Shown here: piece after piece, positions 16,618 to 25,478 of the stretch
Layout: the number at the start of each line of letters is the position of its first letter
How positions within the stretch are numbered: position 1 is the stretch's first letter
DNA from: Candidatus Kryptoniota bacterium
Lineage (GTDB): Bacteria; Bacteroidota; Ignavibacteria; Kryptoniales; Kryptoniaceae
Direction: 5' to 3'
NCBI GenBank assembly: GCA_938074445.1
Contig: CALJEK010000001.1
Location: forward strand, 124,001 to 188,000
DNA: 64,000 bases
Made by a program: the position numbers and the translations under genes
Notes under the pieces: generated by a model
Database searches by the model: none
Seen by the model: only the letters and a program-made list of their open reading frames with translations
What the model was told of the DNA's origin: nothing

Positions 16618-17415
16618 TTGGAGAGAGAAATTAAAAAGTGGGCATTAATTCTTGGTGCATCAAGCGGTTTTGGAGCTGCTACCGCAATTGAACTTTCAAA
16701 GAATGGTTATAATATCTTCGGTGTCCATCTTGATAGAGCTACCACAATGCCAAATGTTGAGAAAATAATTACACAGATAAAGCAAAATGGGGTTGAAGTT
16801 GAGTTTTTCAATGTTAACGCTGCAGATCACGAAAAAAGAAAAGAGGTTTTAGATGCTATAGAGAAGAGATTTTCAAGTGAGCCATCAATTATAAAAGTTG
16901 TGCTTCACTCGCTCGCTTTCGGAACTTTGAAACCGTATATATCTGAAAACCCCGAGGAACAAGTGACACCGAAGCAGATGGAGATGACGCTTGATGTTAT
17001 GGCACATAGTTTAGTTTATTGGGTTCAAGATTTGTTTCATCGCAAATTGATAGGCAATGGGACGCGAATTTTTGCTATGACGAGTGAGGGATCGACAAGA
17101 GTTTGGGCGTATTATGGACCCGTATCAGCAGCTAAAGCTGCCCTTGAGTCTCATATAAGACAACTCGCCTATGAACTTGCAAAGTATGGGATAACTGTTA
17201 ACGGTATAAGGGCTGGGGTCACAGATACACCAGCATTGAGAAAAATTCCTGGCAACGAACAGATGATCGAATATTCACTTAGAAGAAACCCATCTGGTAG
17301 ATTAACAACCCCTGAAGATGTTGCTAAGGCAATAGTTTATTTAAGTCATGATGATATGTATTGGGTTACGGGAAATGTAATTGGAGTTGATGGAGGGGAA
17401 TTTATAGCGGGATAA
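16618..17415 (+). CDS. Enoyl-ACP reductase-like short-chain dehydrogenase (FabI/FabL type)
   Basis: Rossmann-fold oxidoreductase with GASSGFGAATAIELS near the N-terminus and SLAFG where classical SDRs have NAAG. The active site is Y-x6-K (YGPVSAAK) rather than the YxxxK of ordinary SDRs; Y-x6-K is diagnostic of enoyl-ACP reductases FabI and FabL, which carry out the last step of fatty-acid elongation. The C-terminus has TGNVIGVDGGEF. The start is TTG at 16618 with AGGGGAG seven bases upstream. An SDR of other substrate range is possible. A strong terminator follows. Confidence 0.82.
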   Translation: MEREIKKWALILGASSGFGAATAIELSKNGYNIFGVHLDRATTMPNVEKIITQIKQNGVEVEFFNVNAADHEKRKEVLDAIEKRFSSEPSIIKVVLHSLAFGTLKPYISENPEEQVTPKQMEMTLDVMAHSLVYWVQDLFHRKLIGNGTRIFAMTSEGSTRVWAYYGPVSAAKAALESHIRQLAYELAKYGITVNGIRAGVTDTPALRKIPGNEQMIEYSLRRNPSGRLTTPEDVAKAIVYLSHDDMYWVTGNVIGVDGGEFIAG

Positions 17416-17418
17416 TAT

Positions 17419-17446
17419 AGGCGGGCTTTAAAGCCCGCCTTTTTCT
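17419..17446 (+). terminator. Intrinsic terminator after the enoyl-reductase gene
   Basis: Perfect 22-base palindrome made of AGGCGGGCTTT and its complement (17419-17440) followed by TTTTC. It lies between convergent genes and could also slow transcription arriving from the efflux operon on the minus strand, where the tail (ATATTAT) is weaker. Confidence 0.85.
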
Positions 17447-17739
17447 TATATCATTTGTTCAACATTTAAAACAAAAGCGTGCAGTCCTTCATCTTCAAAT
17501 CTGTTATTTAGAAATCTCACCTCATTTAATATATCCTCGACTTTCTCATCTGGGACCACAGTAAAGATAAGCATATTAATTTCTGGCCATACGTGTGTTC
17601 CAAAGTGTGGTTCCCCTTTATCCGAACCCTGCCCATAAACGTTGTTAATTTGAGTAAAACCACGAATATTTAGTTTTTCAAATATTTTGATCGCCTCGTC
17701 CTCAAGCGCTTGATTTAGAACAAGCATTACAAGCTTCAT
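17446..17739 (-). CDS. PII-like protein coupled to the RND efflux operon
   Basis: A 97-residue protein with the ferredoxin-like beta-alpha-beta pattern of the PII superfamily (MKLVMLVLNQALEDEAIKIFEKL...). Its T-loop-like segment GQGSDKGEPHFGTHVWPE lacks the classical PII uridylylation and ATP-binding motifs. Related small PII-like proteins are found next to RND efflux genes in Bacteroidetes/Chlorobi genomes, from my general knowledge. Its ATG overlaps the RND stop by four bases, so it is translated with the pump. A role in sensing or tuning efflux is inference. Confidence 0.7.
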   Translation of the reverse strand: MKLVMLVLNQALEDEAIKIFEKLNIRGFTQINNVYGQGSDKGEPHFGTHVWPEINMLIFTVVPDEKVEDILNEVRFLNNRFEDEGLHAFVLNVEQMI

Positions 17740-20700
17740 TTAACCTCCACCTTTTTATGTTCAAAAATTGAGTAAATAGTCGGCACAAGCACGAGAGTTA
17801 TCAGTGTTGAAAATGTTAAACCTCCAAGCATTGTTATGCCAAGAGGGCGCCAAAGTTCTGACCCCTCACCCTTAAAAATCGCAAGGGGCAATGTTCCTAA
17901 AACCGTTGTAAAAGTTGTCATTAAAACTGGGCGCAAACGAGTTTTCCCAGCAGTAACTATTGCGTCAAAGAGTTGATATCCACGGGCTCTTAAAAGATTT
18001 ATGTAGTCAACAAGGACGATCGCGTTGTTGACAACTATACCCACAAGGATTATTAAACCCATAGATGCTGTGAGACCAAATGGAACGCCGAAAACAAGTA
18101 ATCCAAGCACAACCCCCGTAAAAGCAAAGGGGATTGAAAACATTATGACAAATGGATGAAGGAAAGATTCAAATTGTGAAGCCATGATCATGTAAGTTAG
18201 TATTATACCAAGAATTAAAACTTGGAAAAGTTCGCGGAATGACTTTGCTTGTTCTTCAACTTGACCACCAAATCTAATTTCAACGCCGGGTGGTATGTCA
18301 AGTTTTGAAATTCGATCTTGTAAATCTTTAACGACATCGCTCAATGCTCTTCCTTCTACATTTGCACCTACAGGTATGATTCGCTGTCTGTCCCTTCTTT
18401 GGATCTCAATTGGGGAGAATGTATCATAAATTCTTGCTATGTCTTTAATCTTAACGATATTTCCTGATATGCTACGCACAGGGATTTCGCCAATATACGA
18501 AATGCTATTTCTCAAATCCGCATCCGGTCGAAGTGTTATATCGTATTCATCTCCAAGTTCTTTGTAGGTTGTCGCCTTAAGTCCATAGATGCTTGATCTT
18601 ATTGTGGTGGCAATGATTGCGGTATTAAGTCCAAGTGATGATGCCTTTTGTTTGTCAATTTCAATTCTTATCTCAGGTGTGATGCCACTTCTTCCTATTT
18701 GAACATCCTTTGCTCCTGGAATTTTTTCGAGTTCTTCTTTAACTTTTTCTGCAACTTGCGATGTTAAATTCAAATCATAGCCAACGACTTCAACGCTTAG
18801 TGGCTTTCCACCTCCAAACAGCAATGCTTGAAAGTCGGAACCGCGTGAGATCTCAAGTTTTTCAATGCCTGGGATTGATTTTGCTTTTTCTCTGATCCTT
18901 GCGCCAAGTTCCTGAGCCGTTGCGCTTCTTTCTTTCAATGGAACAAGTCTCGCCCCAACTGTCACAACGTTATTACCTTCAACTTGTCCCGTTATTGTGG
19001 CAAATCCTTGCTCAGTTGTTCCAACTCTCATGAAAATATATTTTCTCCACTTTTCGGGTATCTCTTCAACTACAATTTTTTGTAATTGCTCAGCTACCTT
19101 TATCGTTTCTTCAATTCTTGTTCCGACGGGAAGTTGGGCGATCACTTGAATTTGTCCAGTATCACTTGCTGGGAAGAATTCAAATCCAACAAATCTAAAA
19201 AGTATGAACGAGCCGATAAATAAAATCAATGCGGTAAGTATTATCGTTTTTCTATGCTTTAAAGCCCAAGATATAAATGTGGAGTAGAAATTTTCAACTG
19301 CCTGAAACCATTTTTCGCTTGTGTTAAAAAGATTTGAAAGAAGTTGGCTCTTTATCCTTTCTTGTTTTTTGAGCCATTTAGATGATAAAGTTGGTGTCAA
19401 AGTTAATGAAGCAATCAATGAAGTCAACACCATCACTGTCACAAGAATGCCAAGCTCTTTGAAAAGAAACCCGGCTATTCCAGTTAAAAAAGCAAGCGGA
19501 AGAAACACAGCTATGTTAGTTAACGATGAGGCAGAGATCGCAAGCCCGATTTCGCTTGCAGCGATAACTGAAGCTGTTTTCGGATTTTCACCTCGTTCAA
19601 TATGTCGCGTTATATTCTCAAGCACAACTATAGCGTTATCGACCACAATACCAATTGCGATAGCAAGGGATGAAAGTGAAATTAGGTTTATGGTTCCACC
19701 AATTAAATAAAGCGTTATAAACGCAACGACCAATGAAAACGGAATTGTTAAAATTATTATTAAACTTGCTCTGATCTTTCGCAAAAATAGCAGAACTATA
19801 AGAATTACAAAGATGCCACCGTAAATTATTGCGTTGCTTAAGTTCCGAATTGAATTCCTTATAAATTCGGATGAGTCAAAAGCGATGTTAAGTTTAACAT
19901 CCGGTGGTAAAGTCTTTTGAATTTGTGGGAGGGCTTTTTTGAGCTCTTCAACAACTTGAATTGTGTTTGCGGTTGCTTGCTTTTGAATGAAGAGCAAAAC
20001 TCCAGGGGTATTGTTTATTTTGACATAAAGCGTTTGTTCCTTTATTGTGTCAATTACATCTGCCACATCTCTTAAATAGACAAGGGCACCCTGATAGTTT
20101 CCTATAACGGTTGATTTAATCTCATCAATTGTTTTGAATTCACCTGGGACACGAACGCTATATTCCTTTATTCCAACTTTAATTATCCCAGCTGGTAAGG
20201 AGAAATTTTCAGAGTTGAGTATTTGAGCAATTTGTGGTATCGATAAGTTGTAAGCTTCAAGTTTTTTGGGGTCAACTTTTATCAAAATTTCGCGCCATGG
20301 TCCACCTATCGCAAAAACTGAACCCACACCTTGAATTCGTCGCAATGGTTGAGCTATCTTATCTTCTATAATTTTATTGATCCCCGGAAAACTCTCACTT
20401 GAATTAATACCGATCATCATTACAGGAAAAGTTGATGTGCTAAACTTAAAAATCGAAGGTTCCTCTGCATCACTTGGGAGACTTCTTTTTACTCTATCTA
20501 TGGCATCCCTAACATCATTTGTCGCCTCTGCTATATTCGTGCCCCAATTGAATGTAATAGTTATAATTGAGATGTTATCTTTTGAGTTTGATGTAACCTT
20601 TGAAACGTTATTAATTGTGCTAACTTGCTCTTCGATTAGTTTTGTGACCTTTTGTTCAACATCTTCTGCTGATGCACCTGGGTAAATCGTAACGACGCTT

Positions 20701-20834
20701 ATTGCTGGGGGTTCAAGTTTAGGGAGAAGATCTATCGCAAGGCGCAAAAGAGCAAAAGCACCAAGAACTGCCAACGCCATGTAAAACATTATGACGGTGA
20801 CAGGTCTATTTACGGATAATCTCGGCAAATTCAT
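17736..20834 (-). CDS. RND multidrug efflux transporter, HAE1/AcrB-like inner-membrane subunit
   Basis: Proton-driven pump of a tripartite efflux system. The 1032 residues show the duplicated RND layout: TM1 near the N-terminus (VTVIMFYMALAVLGAFALL), a large periplasmic domain, TM2-6, a second periplasmic domain, and TM8-12. Family motifs include PGASAEDVEQKVT and AIGIVVDNAIVVLENITRH (TM4 proton-relay Asp), plus the matching second-half segment LVGIVVNNAIVLVDYINL. A strong AAGGAGGT Shine-Dalgarno lies upstream. Substrate is not predictable; hydrophobic drugs are more likely than metals because no Met-rich or His-rich segments appear. Confidence 0.95.
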   Translation of the reverse strand: MNLPRLSVNRPVTVIMFYMALAVLGAFALLRLAIDLLPKLEPPAISVVTIYPGASAEDVEQKVTKLIEEQVSTINNVSKVTSNSKDNISIITITFNWGTNIAEATNDVRDAIDRVKRSLPSDAEEPSIFKFSTSTFPVMMIGINSSESFPGINKIIEDKIAQPLRRIQGVGSVFAIGGPWREILIKVDPKKLEAYNLSIPQIAQILNSENFSLPAGIIKVGIKEYSVRVPGEFKTIDEIKSTVIGNYQGALVYLRDVADVIDTIKEQTLYVKINNTPGVLLFIQKQATANTIQVVEELKKALPQIQKTLPPDVKLNIAFDSSEFIRNSIRNLSNAIIYGGIFVILIVLLFLRKIRASLIIILTIPFSLVVAFITLYLIGGTINLISLSSLAIAIGIVVDNAIVVLENITRHIERGENPKTASVIAASEIGLAISASSLTNIAVFLPLAFLTGIAGFLFKELGILVTVMVLTSLIASLTLTPTLSSKWLKKQERIKSQLLSNLFNTSEKWFQAVENFYSTFISWALKHRKTIILTALILFIGSFILFRFVGFEFFPASDTGQIQVIAQLPVGTRIEETIKVAEQLQKIVVEEIPEKWRKYIFMRVGTTEQGFATITGQVEGNNVVTVGARLVPLKERSATAQELGARIREKAKSIPGIEKLEISRGSDFQALLFGGGKPLSVEVVGYDLNLTSQVAEKVKEELEKIPGAKDVQIGRSGITPEIRIEIDKQKASSLGLNTAIIATTIRSSIYGLKATTYKELGDEYDITLRPDADLRNSISYIGEIPVRSISGNIVKIKDIARIYDTFSPIEIQRRDRQRIIPVGANVEGRALSDVVKDLQDRISKLDIPPGVEIRFGGQVEEQAKSFRELFQVLILGIILTYMIMASQFESFLHPFVIMFSIPFAFTGVVLGLLVFGVPFGLTASMGLIILVGIVVNNAIVLVDYINLLRARGYQLFDAIVTAGKTRLRPVLMTTFTTVLGTLPLAIFKGEGSELWRPLGITMLGGLTFSTLITLVLVPTIYSIFEHKKVEVK

Positions 20835-20855
20835 TTTTATACCTCCTTCTTAGTT

Positions 20856-21893
20856 TTATTCTATTATTTTTACTCTGCTTCCTTCAGAGAGCTTTGTCTG
20901 CCCCGTTATTACAACCATTTCATTTTCATTTATTCCATTTAATACCTCGACTTCCCCATCAAATTTTCTCCCAATTGTTATGTTCCTTCTTTTTACAATA
21001 TCTCCTTGCACGACAAAAACGTAGTTTACATTGGAGCCGGGAAGGGGAACCACCGCTGATTCAGGAATTATTATCCCTTGACCTTTGCCAACCTTTATTT
21101 TAACTCTTGCAAACATTCCAGGTCTTAATAAAAGCTGTGGATTTGGCACCTCGACTTCAGCTGAAAATGTTTTTGATATGGAACTTACGGCTGGATTTTT
21201 TTGGGCTATCTTTCCAATGAATACTTTGTCAGGGTAAACATCAACAATTATTTCTGCTGGTTGATTTAACTTTATCAACGGGAAATCCCTCTCAGCTATA
21301 CTCAACTTTATTTTCACAATATCCATTCTCATCAAAGTAACTATTCCAGGACCTCCGGCGCCTGTTGGAACAAGTGTGAAAACTTCACCCTCATTCATTA
21401 GTTTTTCAGTTACGATTCCATCAAAAGGAGCGCGAATTTGAGTATTAGAAAGAATAAGTTCATAGGAAGCTTTGGCTGCTTCATAATTTGCTTTCGCTCT
21501 TTCAAGTTGCTGTTCGGGGATTGAGCCTGTTTCAAAAAGTGATTTCATTCTTTTGTAATCAGATTCTGCGAGTTCGTATTGTATCTTTGCTTGGGTTAGT
21601 TGTTGAGTGTTCATCCGAGCGAGAATTTCCCCCTCTTTTACGTAGTCGCCTTCTTTTACATAAATCTTCTCAATGGTTCCAGACATTTGCGCGCCAACCC
21701 TAGCCTTTTGATAAGGTTCTACGGTTCCAGCGTATTCAAGGATTATATCATAATTTCTTTTTTCTGCTTTCACTACTTTAACTGGGACTATATCTTCGCT
21801 TTGGGCATTTGATTTAGAATTTTCATTCTTTGAAGCACATCCCAAGAAAATTAACCCTGCAATTAAAAGTGTGCTCAAGAATAGTTTTTTCAT
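20856..21893 (-). CDS. Efflux periplasmic adaptor lipoprotein (MFP/AcrA family)
   Basis: Links the RND pump to the TolC channel. It has a lipoprotein signal peptide with lipobox LIFLGCAS (Cys19). Then come the barrel-sandwich (lipoyl-like) half-motif AGTVEPYQKARVGAQMSGTIEKIYVKEGDYVKEGE, a helical hairpin (LAESDYKRMKSLFETGSIPEQQLERAKANYEAAKASYE), the second lipoyl half IRAPFDGIVTEK and a beta-barrel with LRPGMFARVKI. Length 345 is normal. Its ATG overlaps the TolC gene stop by four bases. Confidence 0.94.
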   Translation of the reverse strand: MKKLFLSTLLIAGLIFLGCASKNENSKSNAQSEDIVPVKVVKAEKRNYDIILEYAGTVEPYQKARVGAQMSGTIEKIYVKEGDYVKEGEILARMNTQQLTQAKIQYELAESDYKRMKSLFETGSIPEQQLERAKANYEAAKASYELILSNTQIRAPFDGIVTEKLMNEGEVFTLVPTGAGGPGIVTLMRMDIVKIKLSIAERDFPLIKLNQPAEIIVDVYPDKVFIGKIAQKNPAVSSISKTFSAEVEVPNPQLLLRPGMFARVKIKVGKGQGIIIPESAVVPLPGSNVNYVFVVQGDIVKRRNITIGRKFDGEVEVLNGINENEMVVITGQTKLSEGSRVKIIE

Positions 21894-23218
21894 TTCTCCT
21901 CCGAATAGTTTGTTTTACCTGTTAATCTTTCAAGGTCGCTCAACGCTGTGAGGTAATCATATATTGCTTGTTGATAATTTAATCGCGCCTGTGCAAGGTT
22001 CACCTCCGCATTGCTTACTTCGAGTTGTGTTCCAACGCCACTTTCAAATCTTTTCCTCGCAATTTTATATCCAAGTTCAGCAAGTTCTACAGCTTTTTTC
22101 TGGGCTTCTATTCTTTTCTTTGATTGTTCAATTCTATAAATCGTGCCTTTTAATTCATTTTCAAGTGCTTGCTTTACAAAGCGCATTCGCTCTGTTGATT
22201 GTTGAAGAGACACCTTGGCTTGATCAATCCTTGCCTGTGTCCCAAAACCCCTGAATATCGGAATTTGTATTTGCAAGCCAATGAATGTTGTCCTTATCCA
22301 TCTGTATTGGTTAAAGTTAAAGTCGTTTGCTTGTGCTTGATATTGAAGATTTCCTGTGAAAAATAAAGAAGGGAGATGTCCAGATAATTCAAGCGAGACA
22401 AGAGATTTTGATAATTCTATTTGATATTCTGCCTGTTTTATATCGGGATTATTTTCATAAAGTTCTTTTAAAGCGCTTGCATAATTAATCTCCGCAAAAT
22501 TATCAACGTTCATCTCGCCAACTATATCTATTTCCTCGTTAACATCAATTCCAAGTAGAAGTTTAAGGGCATTTTTTGCAAGTTCAAGGTTGTTTTCAGC
22601 TTGGACCAACAACGGCTGTAGGTTTTGATATTGAACTTGTGCGTTAATGTAATCATATTCCGAGGCGATGCCTTGACGATACATCTTTTCAACATTTTTC
22701 AAGTTATCTTCGGCAAGCTCAATCCTCATTTTCGTTATTTTGTAAGCTTCCTTTACGAGAAGAACATTATAGAAAGATTTTTTTACATCGCTTATCGTTT
22801 TCAAAGTGATGCTTTTGTATGTTTGCTCTGCAATTAAACGCCCCTTATTTGCAGCATTTATCCCGGCATAAACGGACCATGAAAAAATGGGCATCTGAAA
22901 GCTGAATAAACCAATGTAAGAGTTATCAAACCCTATTTCGATCACACCACCTGTTAACCTACCGAAAGGTGAATCTGGAGGAAGAAATAAAACGGGTTTC
23001 TTTAAATATCTCGAATAACTTCCTGATAAATTAAGTTGAGGTATTAAATTCGACCTTGCTTCAACAAGTTTCTCGTCAGACTTAATAAGTTCAAGGCGAG
23101 CAGTTTTTACTTGATTGTTGTTCTCAAGTGCTATTTTCACCGCATCTTCAAGCGTTAATACTTTTGGTTGTGATAGCAATGTTAGCGGTAGGAGGACAAA
23201 TAAAATTAATGCTTTCAT
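21890..23218 (-). CDS. TolC-family outer-membrane efflux protein
   Basis: Outer-membrane channel of the tripartite pump. A signal peptide (MKALILFVLLPLTLLSQP) is followed by two internally related halves, each with long alpha-helices: LTLEDAVKIALENNNQVKTARLELIKS and LKELYENNPDIKQAEYQIELSKSLVSLE. The end GTQLEVSNAEVNLAQARLNYQQAIYDYLTALSDLERLTG is the typical TolC C-terminal helix. Length 442 is normal. It is second in the operon, 10 bases after tetR. Confidence 0.94.
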   Translation of the reverse strand: MKALILFVLLPLTLLSQPKVLTLEDAVKIALENNNQVKTARLELIKSDEKLVEARSNLIPQLNLSGSYSRYLKKPVLFLPPDSPFGRLTGGVIEIGFDNSYIGLFSFQMPIFSWSVYAGINAANKGRLIAEQTYKSITLKTISDVKKSFYNVLLVKEAYKITKMRIELAEDNLKNVEKMYRQGIASEYDYINAQVQYQNLQPLLVQAENNLELAKNALKLLLGIDVNEEIDIVGEMNVDNFAEINYASALKELYENNPDIKQAEYQIELSKSLVSLELSGHLPSLFFTGNLQYQAQANDFNFNQYRWIRTTFIGLQIQIPIFRGFGTQARIDQAKVSLQQSTERMRFVKQALENELKGTIYRIEQSKKRIEAQKKAVELAELGYKIARKRFESGVGTQLEVSNAEVNLAQARLNYQQAIYDYLTALSDLERLTGKTNYSEEK

Positions 23219-23228
23219 ATGCTTCTTT

Positions 23229-23852
23229 TTATTTGTTTTTTGATATTCCGTCGAAAATTATCTGAATAACTTCGTCCACCATTTCTTCTGGTTTTAGATT
23301 CAGGCTGTTCTCAATAAGACAGCCGTATATGATATCCCTTAACATACCGTTGAAAGCCATTATTACGAGGGTCGGGTTTATGTTTTTTAGTTTGCCATTT
23401 TTAATATCGGTTTTAACTATGTCGGTTAATGTTTTCGAAATTTGTTTTAACCTATCAAGAACATAGTTTTTTGTCGCTTCCTTTTCTTGGGTTTCCATTT
23501 GCATAATTGCTTGCATCATCACATGGAATGAATAGTTATTTTCAGTTAGGAAGAAGCGGACGATGTTAATGGCGTAAGTTCTAAGTTTCTCACGGGCACT
23601 TCCTTTGGAATTTTTAGCTTCGTCCGCAAATGATTGAACTTTGTCAAAAACCATTTTTAGGATTTCGTGAAAGAGATGTTCTTTGCTCGGAAAGTAAAAA
23701 TAGATGGCACCTTTGCTGAATTGGGCATTTTCCGCTATTTCTTCAATGGTTGTGTCTTTGTAGCCCTTTTTACCAAATAGATATAGCGCTGATTCGATGA
23801 TTTCTTGTTTGTGTCTTTCTTTGATTATTTCACGTCTTTTGGATTTTGACAT
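23229..23852 (-). CDS. TetR/AcrR-family repressor of the efflux operon
   Basis: The N-terminal helix-turn-helix domain is clear: IIESALYLFGKKGYKDTTIEEIAENAQFSKGAIYFYFPSKEHLFHEIL. The C-terminal ligand domain is variable as usual. It is the first gene of its own efflux operon, and a 28-base palindrome lies between the -35 and -10 of its promoter, so negative autoregulation of tetR-tolC-mfp-rnd-PII is the natural reading. The inducer is unknown. Length 207 is typical. Confidence 0.93.
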   Translation of the reverse strand: MSKSKRREIIKERHKQEIIESALYLFGKKGYKDTTIEEIAENAQFSKGAIYFYFPSKEHLFHEILKMVFDKVQSFADEAKNSKGSAREKLRTYAINIVRFFLTENNYSFHVMMQAIMQMETQEKEATKNYVLDRLKQISKTLTDIVKTDIKNGKLKNINPTLVIMAFNGMLRDIIYGCLIENSLNLKPEEMVDEVIQIIFDGISKNK

Positions 23853-23882
23853 TCATATTCGTTTTCAGTTTTAATTTGACCA

Positions 23883-23917
23883 AATATAACAAAATTTGAC
23901 TTAAAAGTCAAATTTTG
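23883..23917 (-). promoter_or_regulatory. tetR-efflux promoter with overlapping palindromic operator
   Basis: On the minus strand TTGACT (plus 23906-23911), 17-base spacer and TATATT (plus 23883-23888) form a near-consensus promoter. A 28-base near-perfect palindrome at 23890-23917, with 13-bp arms CAAAATTTGACTT/AAGTCAAATTTTG around two bases, covers the -35 and spacer. An extra half site TTTGACC lies at 23876-23882, between the -10 and the start codon. This is the expected geometry of a TetR-type operator. Confidence 0.75.
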
Positions 23918-24036
23918 ACTAAATGTTCAAGATTTAGCCAAAGGGTTGGGGCACAAACAACGTTGCCTTATTTTTGATTTGAGTGGTCGATTTTTTAAAT
24001 TGAGTTAAAATCACATCAAATTTCAAACCTTTAGCG

Positions 24037-25431
24037 ATGAAATATCTTGAGGATACAATCGCTGCGATTTCAACGGCGATTGGAGAAGCTGGAATTTCTG
24101 TAATTAGGATAAGTGGGAAGGATGCGATAGAGGTTGCTGATAGAGTTTTTAGAGGCAAAAGGAAGCTTAAGGAAGTTAAAAGCCATACTGCTCATTATGG
24201 AAGTATAGTTGATTCAGTGGGGAAAGTAGTTGATTATGTGGTTGCTACTGTTTTTAGGGCACCGCATTCATATACGGGTGAAGATACGGTTGAGATAAGT
24301 TGTCATGGTGGAATTTTCGTCACAAGGAAAGTTCTTGAGGCGATACTTGAGGCTGGGGCGCGACTTGCGCAACCGGGTGAATTTACAAAGCGAGCCTTCT
24401 TAAATGGAAAGATAGACCTTTCGCAGGCTGAGGCGATCGCTGACTTGATACGATCTGTGACTGACCTTGCGTATCAAAGTTCGCTATCTCAGCTTGAGGG
24501 TTCGCTTTCGAGGAAGATTAAAAAGATGAGAGATGATTTGATAAATTTGTGTTCACTTGTTGAACTTGAACTTGATTTTGCGGACGAGGATCTGGAATTT
24601 GTCGATAAGCCAGAGCTTGCCAATAGAATCAAAAGCGCAATAGAGGAAATTGACGAATTGATAGAGACGTTCAAATATGGGAAAATTTATCGTGAGGGGA
24701 TAAAGGTTGTCATCGCTGGGAAGCCAAATGCTGGGAAATCAAGTCTTTTAAACGCTCTCTTAAATGAGAATAGGGCGATTGTAAGCGATATCCCTGGGAC
24801 GACAAGGGATATAATTGAAGAAAGTTTAAATATTGATGGTGTTCTTTTTAGGGTTATTGATACAGCAGGTTTAAGGGAAACTTACGATATCATTGAGCAA
24901 GAGGGGGTTAGAAGAGCAGAGGAACAGCTTAAAAGAGCGGATATGATTTTGCTTGTGATAGATTCAATTGATGAGATCACCGAGAGTGATATAAGGCTTT
25001 ATCATCGCGTCTTAAATCTTGCGATGAATGAATCGAAAAAATGTATAATTGTTTTTAACAAGGTTGATCTTTTGAACGGTAAGGAAGTCCAGGCGGAGAG
25101 GATAGCGAACAATTTTCCAGTTGTTCGCATCTCTGCTTTAACTGGGGTTGGTCTTGATAAGTTAAAAAAGATAATGGTTGAACAATCTTTTGGTGGAGTG
25201 AACAAAACGGAAGCAAGCGTTGTTGTTACAAACGTTAGGCATCGGGATGCACTTGTAAAAGCAAGACAAAGTTTGCTTTACGCTCTAAAATCGCTTGAAG
25301 AAGGGATGCCGGGTGATCTTGTGGCTGTGGATTTGAGAGCCGGGCTTAATCATCTTGGTGAGATAATTGGAGAGGTAACTACGGACGATATTTTGAACAA
25401 TATCTTTTCGAAATTCTGCATCGGCAAGTAG
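24037..25431 (+). CDS. mnmE: tRNA modification GTPase MnmE
   Basis: With MnmG it builds the cmnm5 group on wobble U34 of tRNAs. An N-terminal folate-binding domain (DTIAAISTAIGEAGISVIRISG) and helical domain surround a G domain with GKPNAGKSSLLNALL (G1), DIPGTTRD (G2), DTAGLRE (G3) and NKVD (G4). The C-terminus ends in FSKFCIGK, the family FCIGK motif whose Cys is needed for modification. The mnmE-mnmG-rsmG order is typical of origin-proximal DNA. Confidence 0.97.
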   Translation: MKYLEDTIAAISTAIGEAGISVIRISGKDAIEVADRVFRGKRKLKEVKSHTAHYGSIVDSVGKVVDYVVATVFRAPHSYTGEDTVEISCHGGIFVTRKVLEAILEAGARLAQPGEFTKRAFLNGKIDLSQAEAIADLIRSVTDLAYQSSLSQLEGSLSRKIKKMRDDLINLCSLVELELDFADEDLEFVDKPELANRIKSAIEEIDELIETFKYGKIYREGIKVVIAGKPNAGKSSLLNALLNENRAIVSDIPGTTRDIIEESLNIDGVLFRVIDTAGLRETYDIIEQEGVRRAEEQLKRADMILLVIDSIDEITESDIRLYHRVLNLAMNESKKCIIVFNKVDLLNGKEVQAERIANNFPVVRISALTGVGLDKLKKIMVEQSFGGVNKTEASVVVTNVRHRDALVKARQSLLYALKSLEEGMPGDLVAVDLRAGLNHLGEIIGEVTTDDILNNIFSKFCIGK

Positions 25432-25434
25432 AAG

Positions 25435-25450
25435 TGTTTCACGTGAAACA
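25435..25450. other. parS centromere-like site 1
   Basis: Perfect 16-base palindrome TGTTTCACGTGAAACA, identical to the conserved bacterial parS consensus bound by ParB. It lies in the mnmE-mnmG gap, four bases after the mnmE stop. A second identical copy lies after mnmG. Confidence 0.92.
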
Positions 25451-25478
25451 TTTTGAAAACAAATTTTAAAATGGACAG

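Noticed and set aside
17419-17440. 22-base perfect palindrome considered as an IS end or operator
   Set aside because: It is followed by a T run between convergent genes and no transposase or matching repeat is nearby; an intrinsic terminator explains it.
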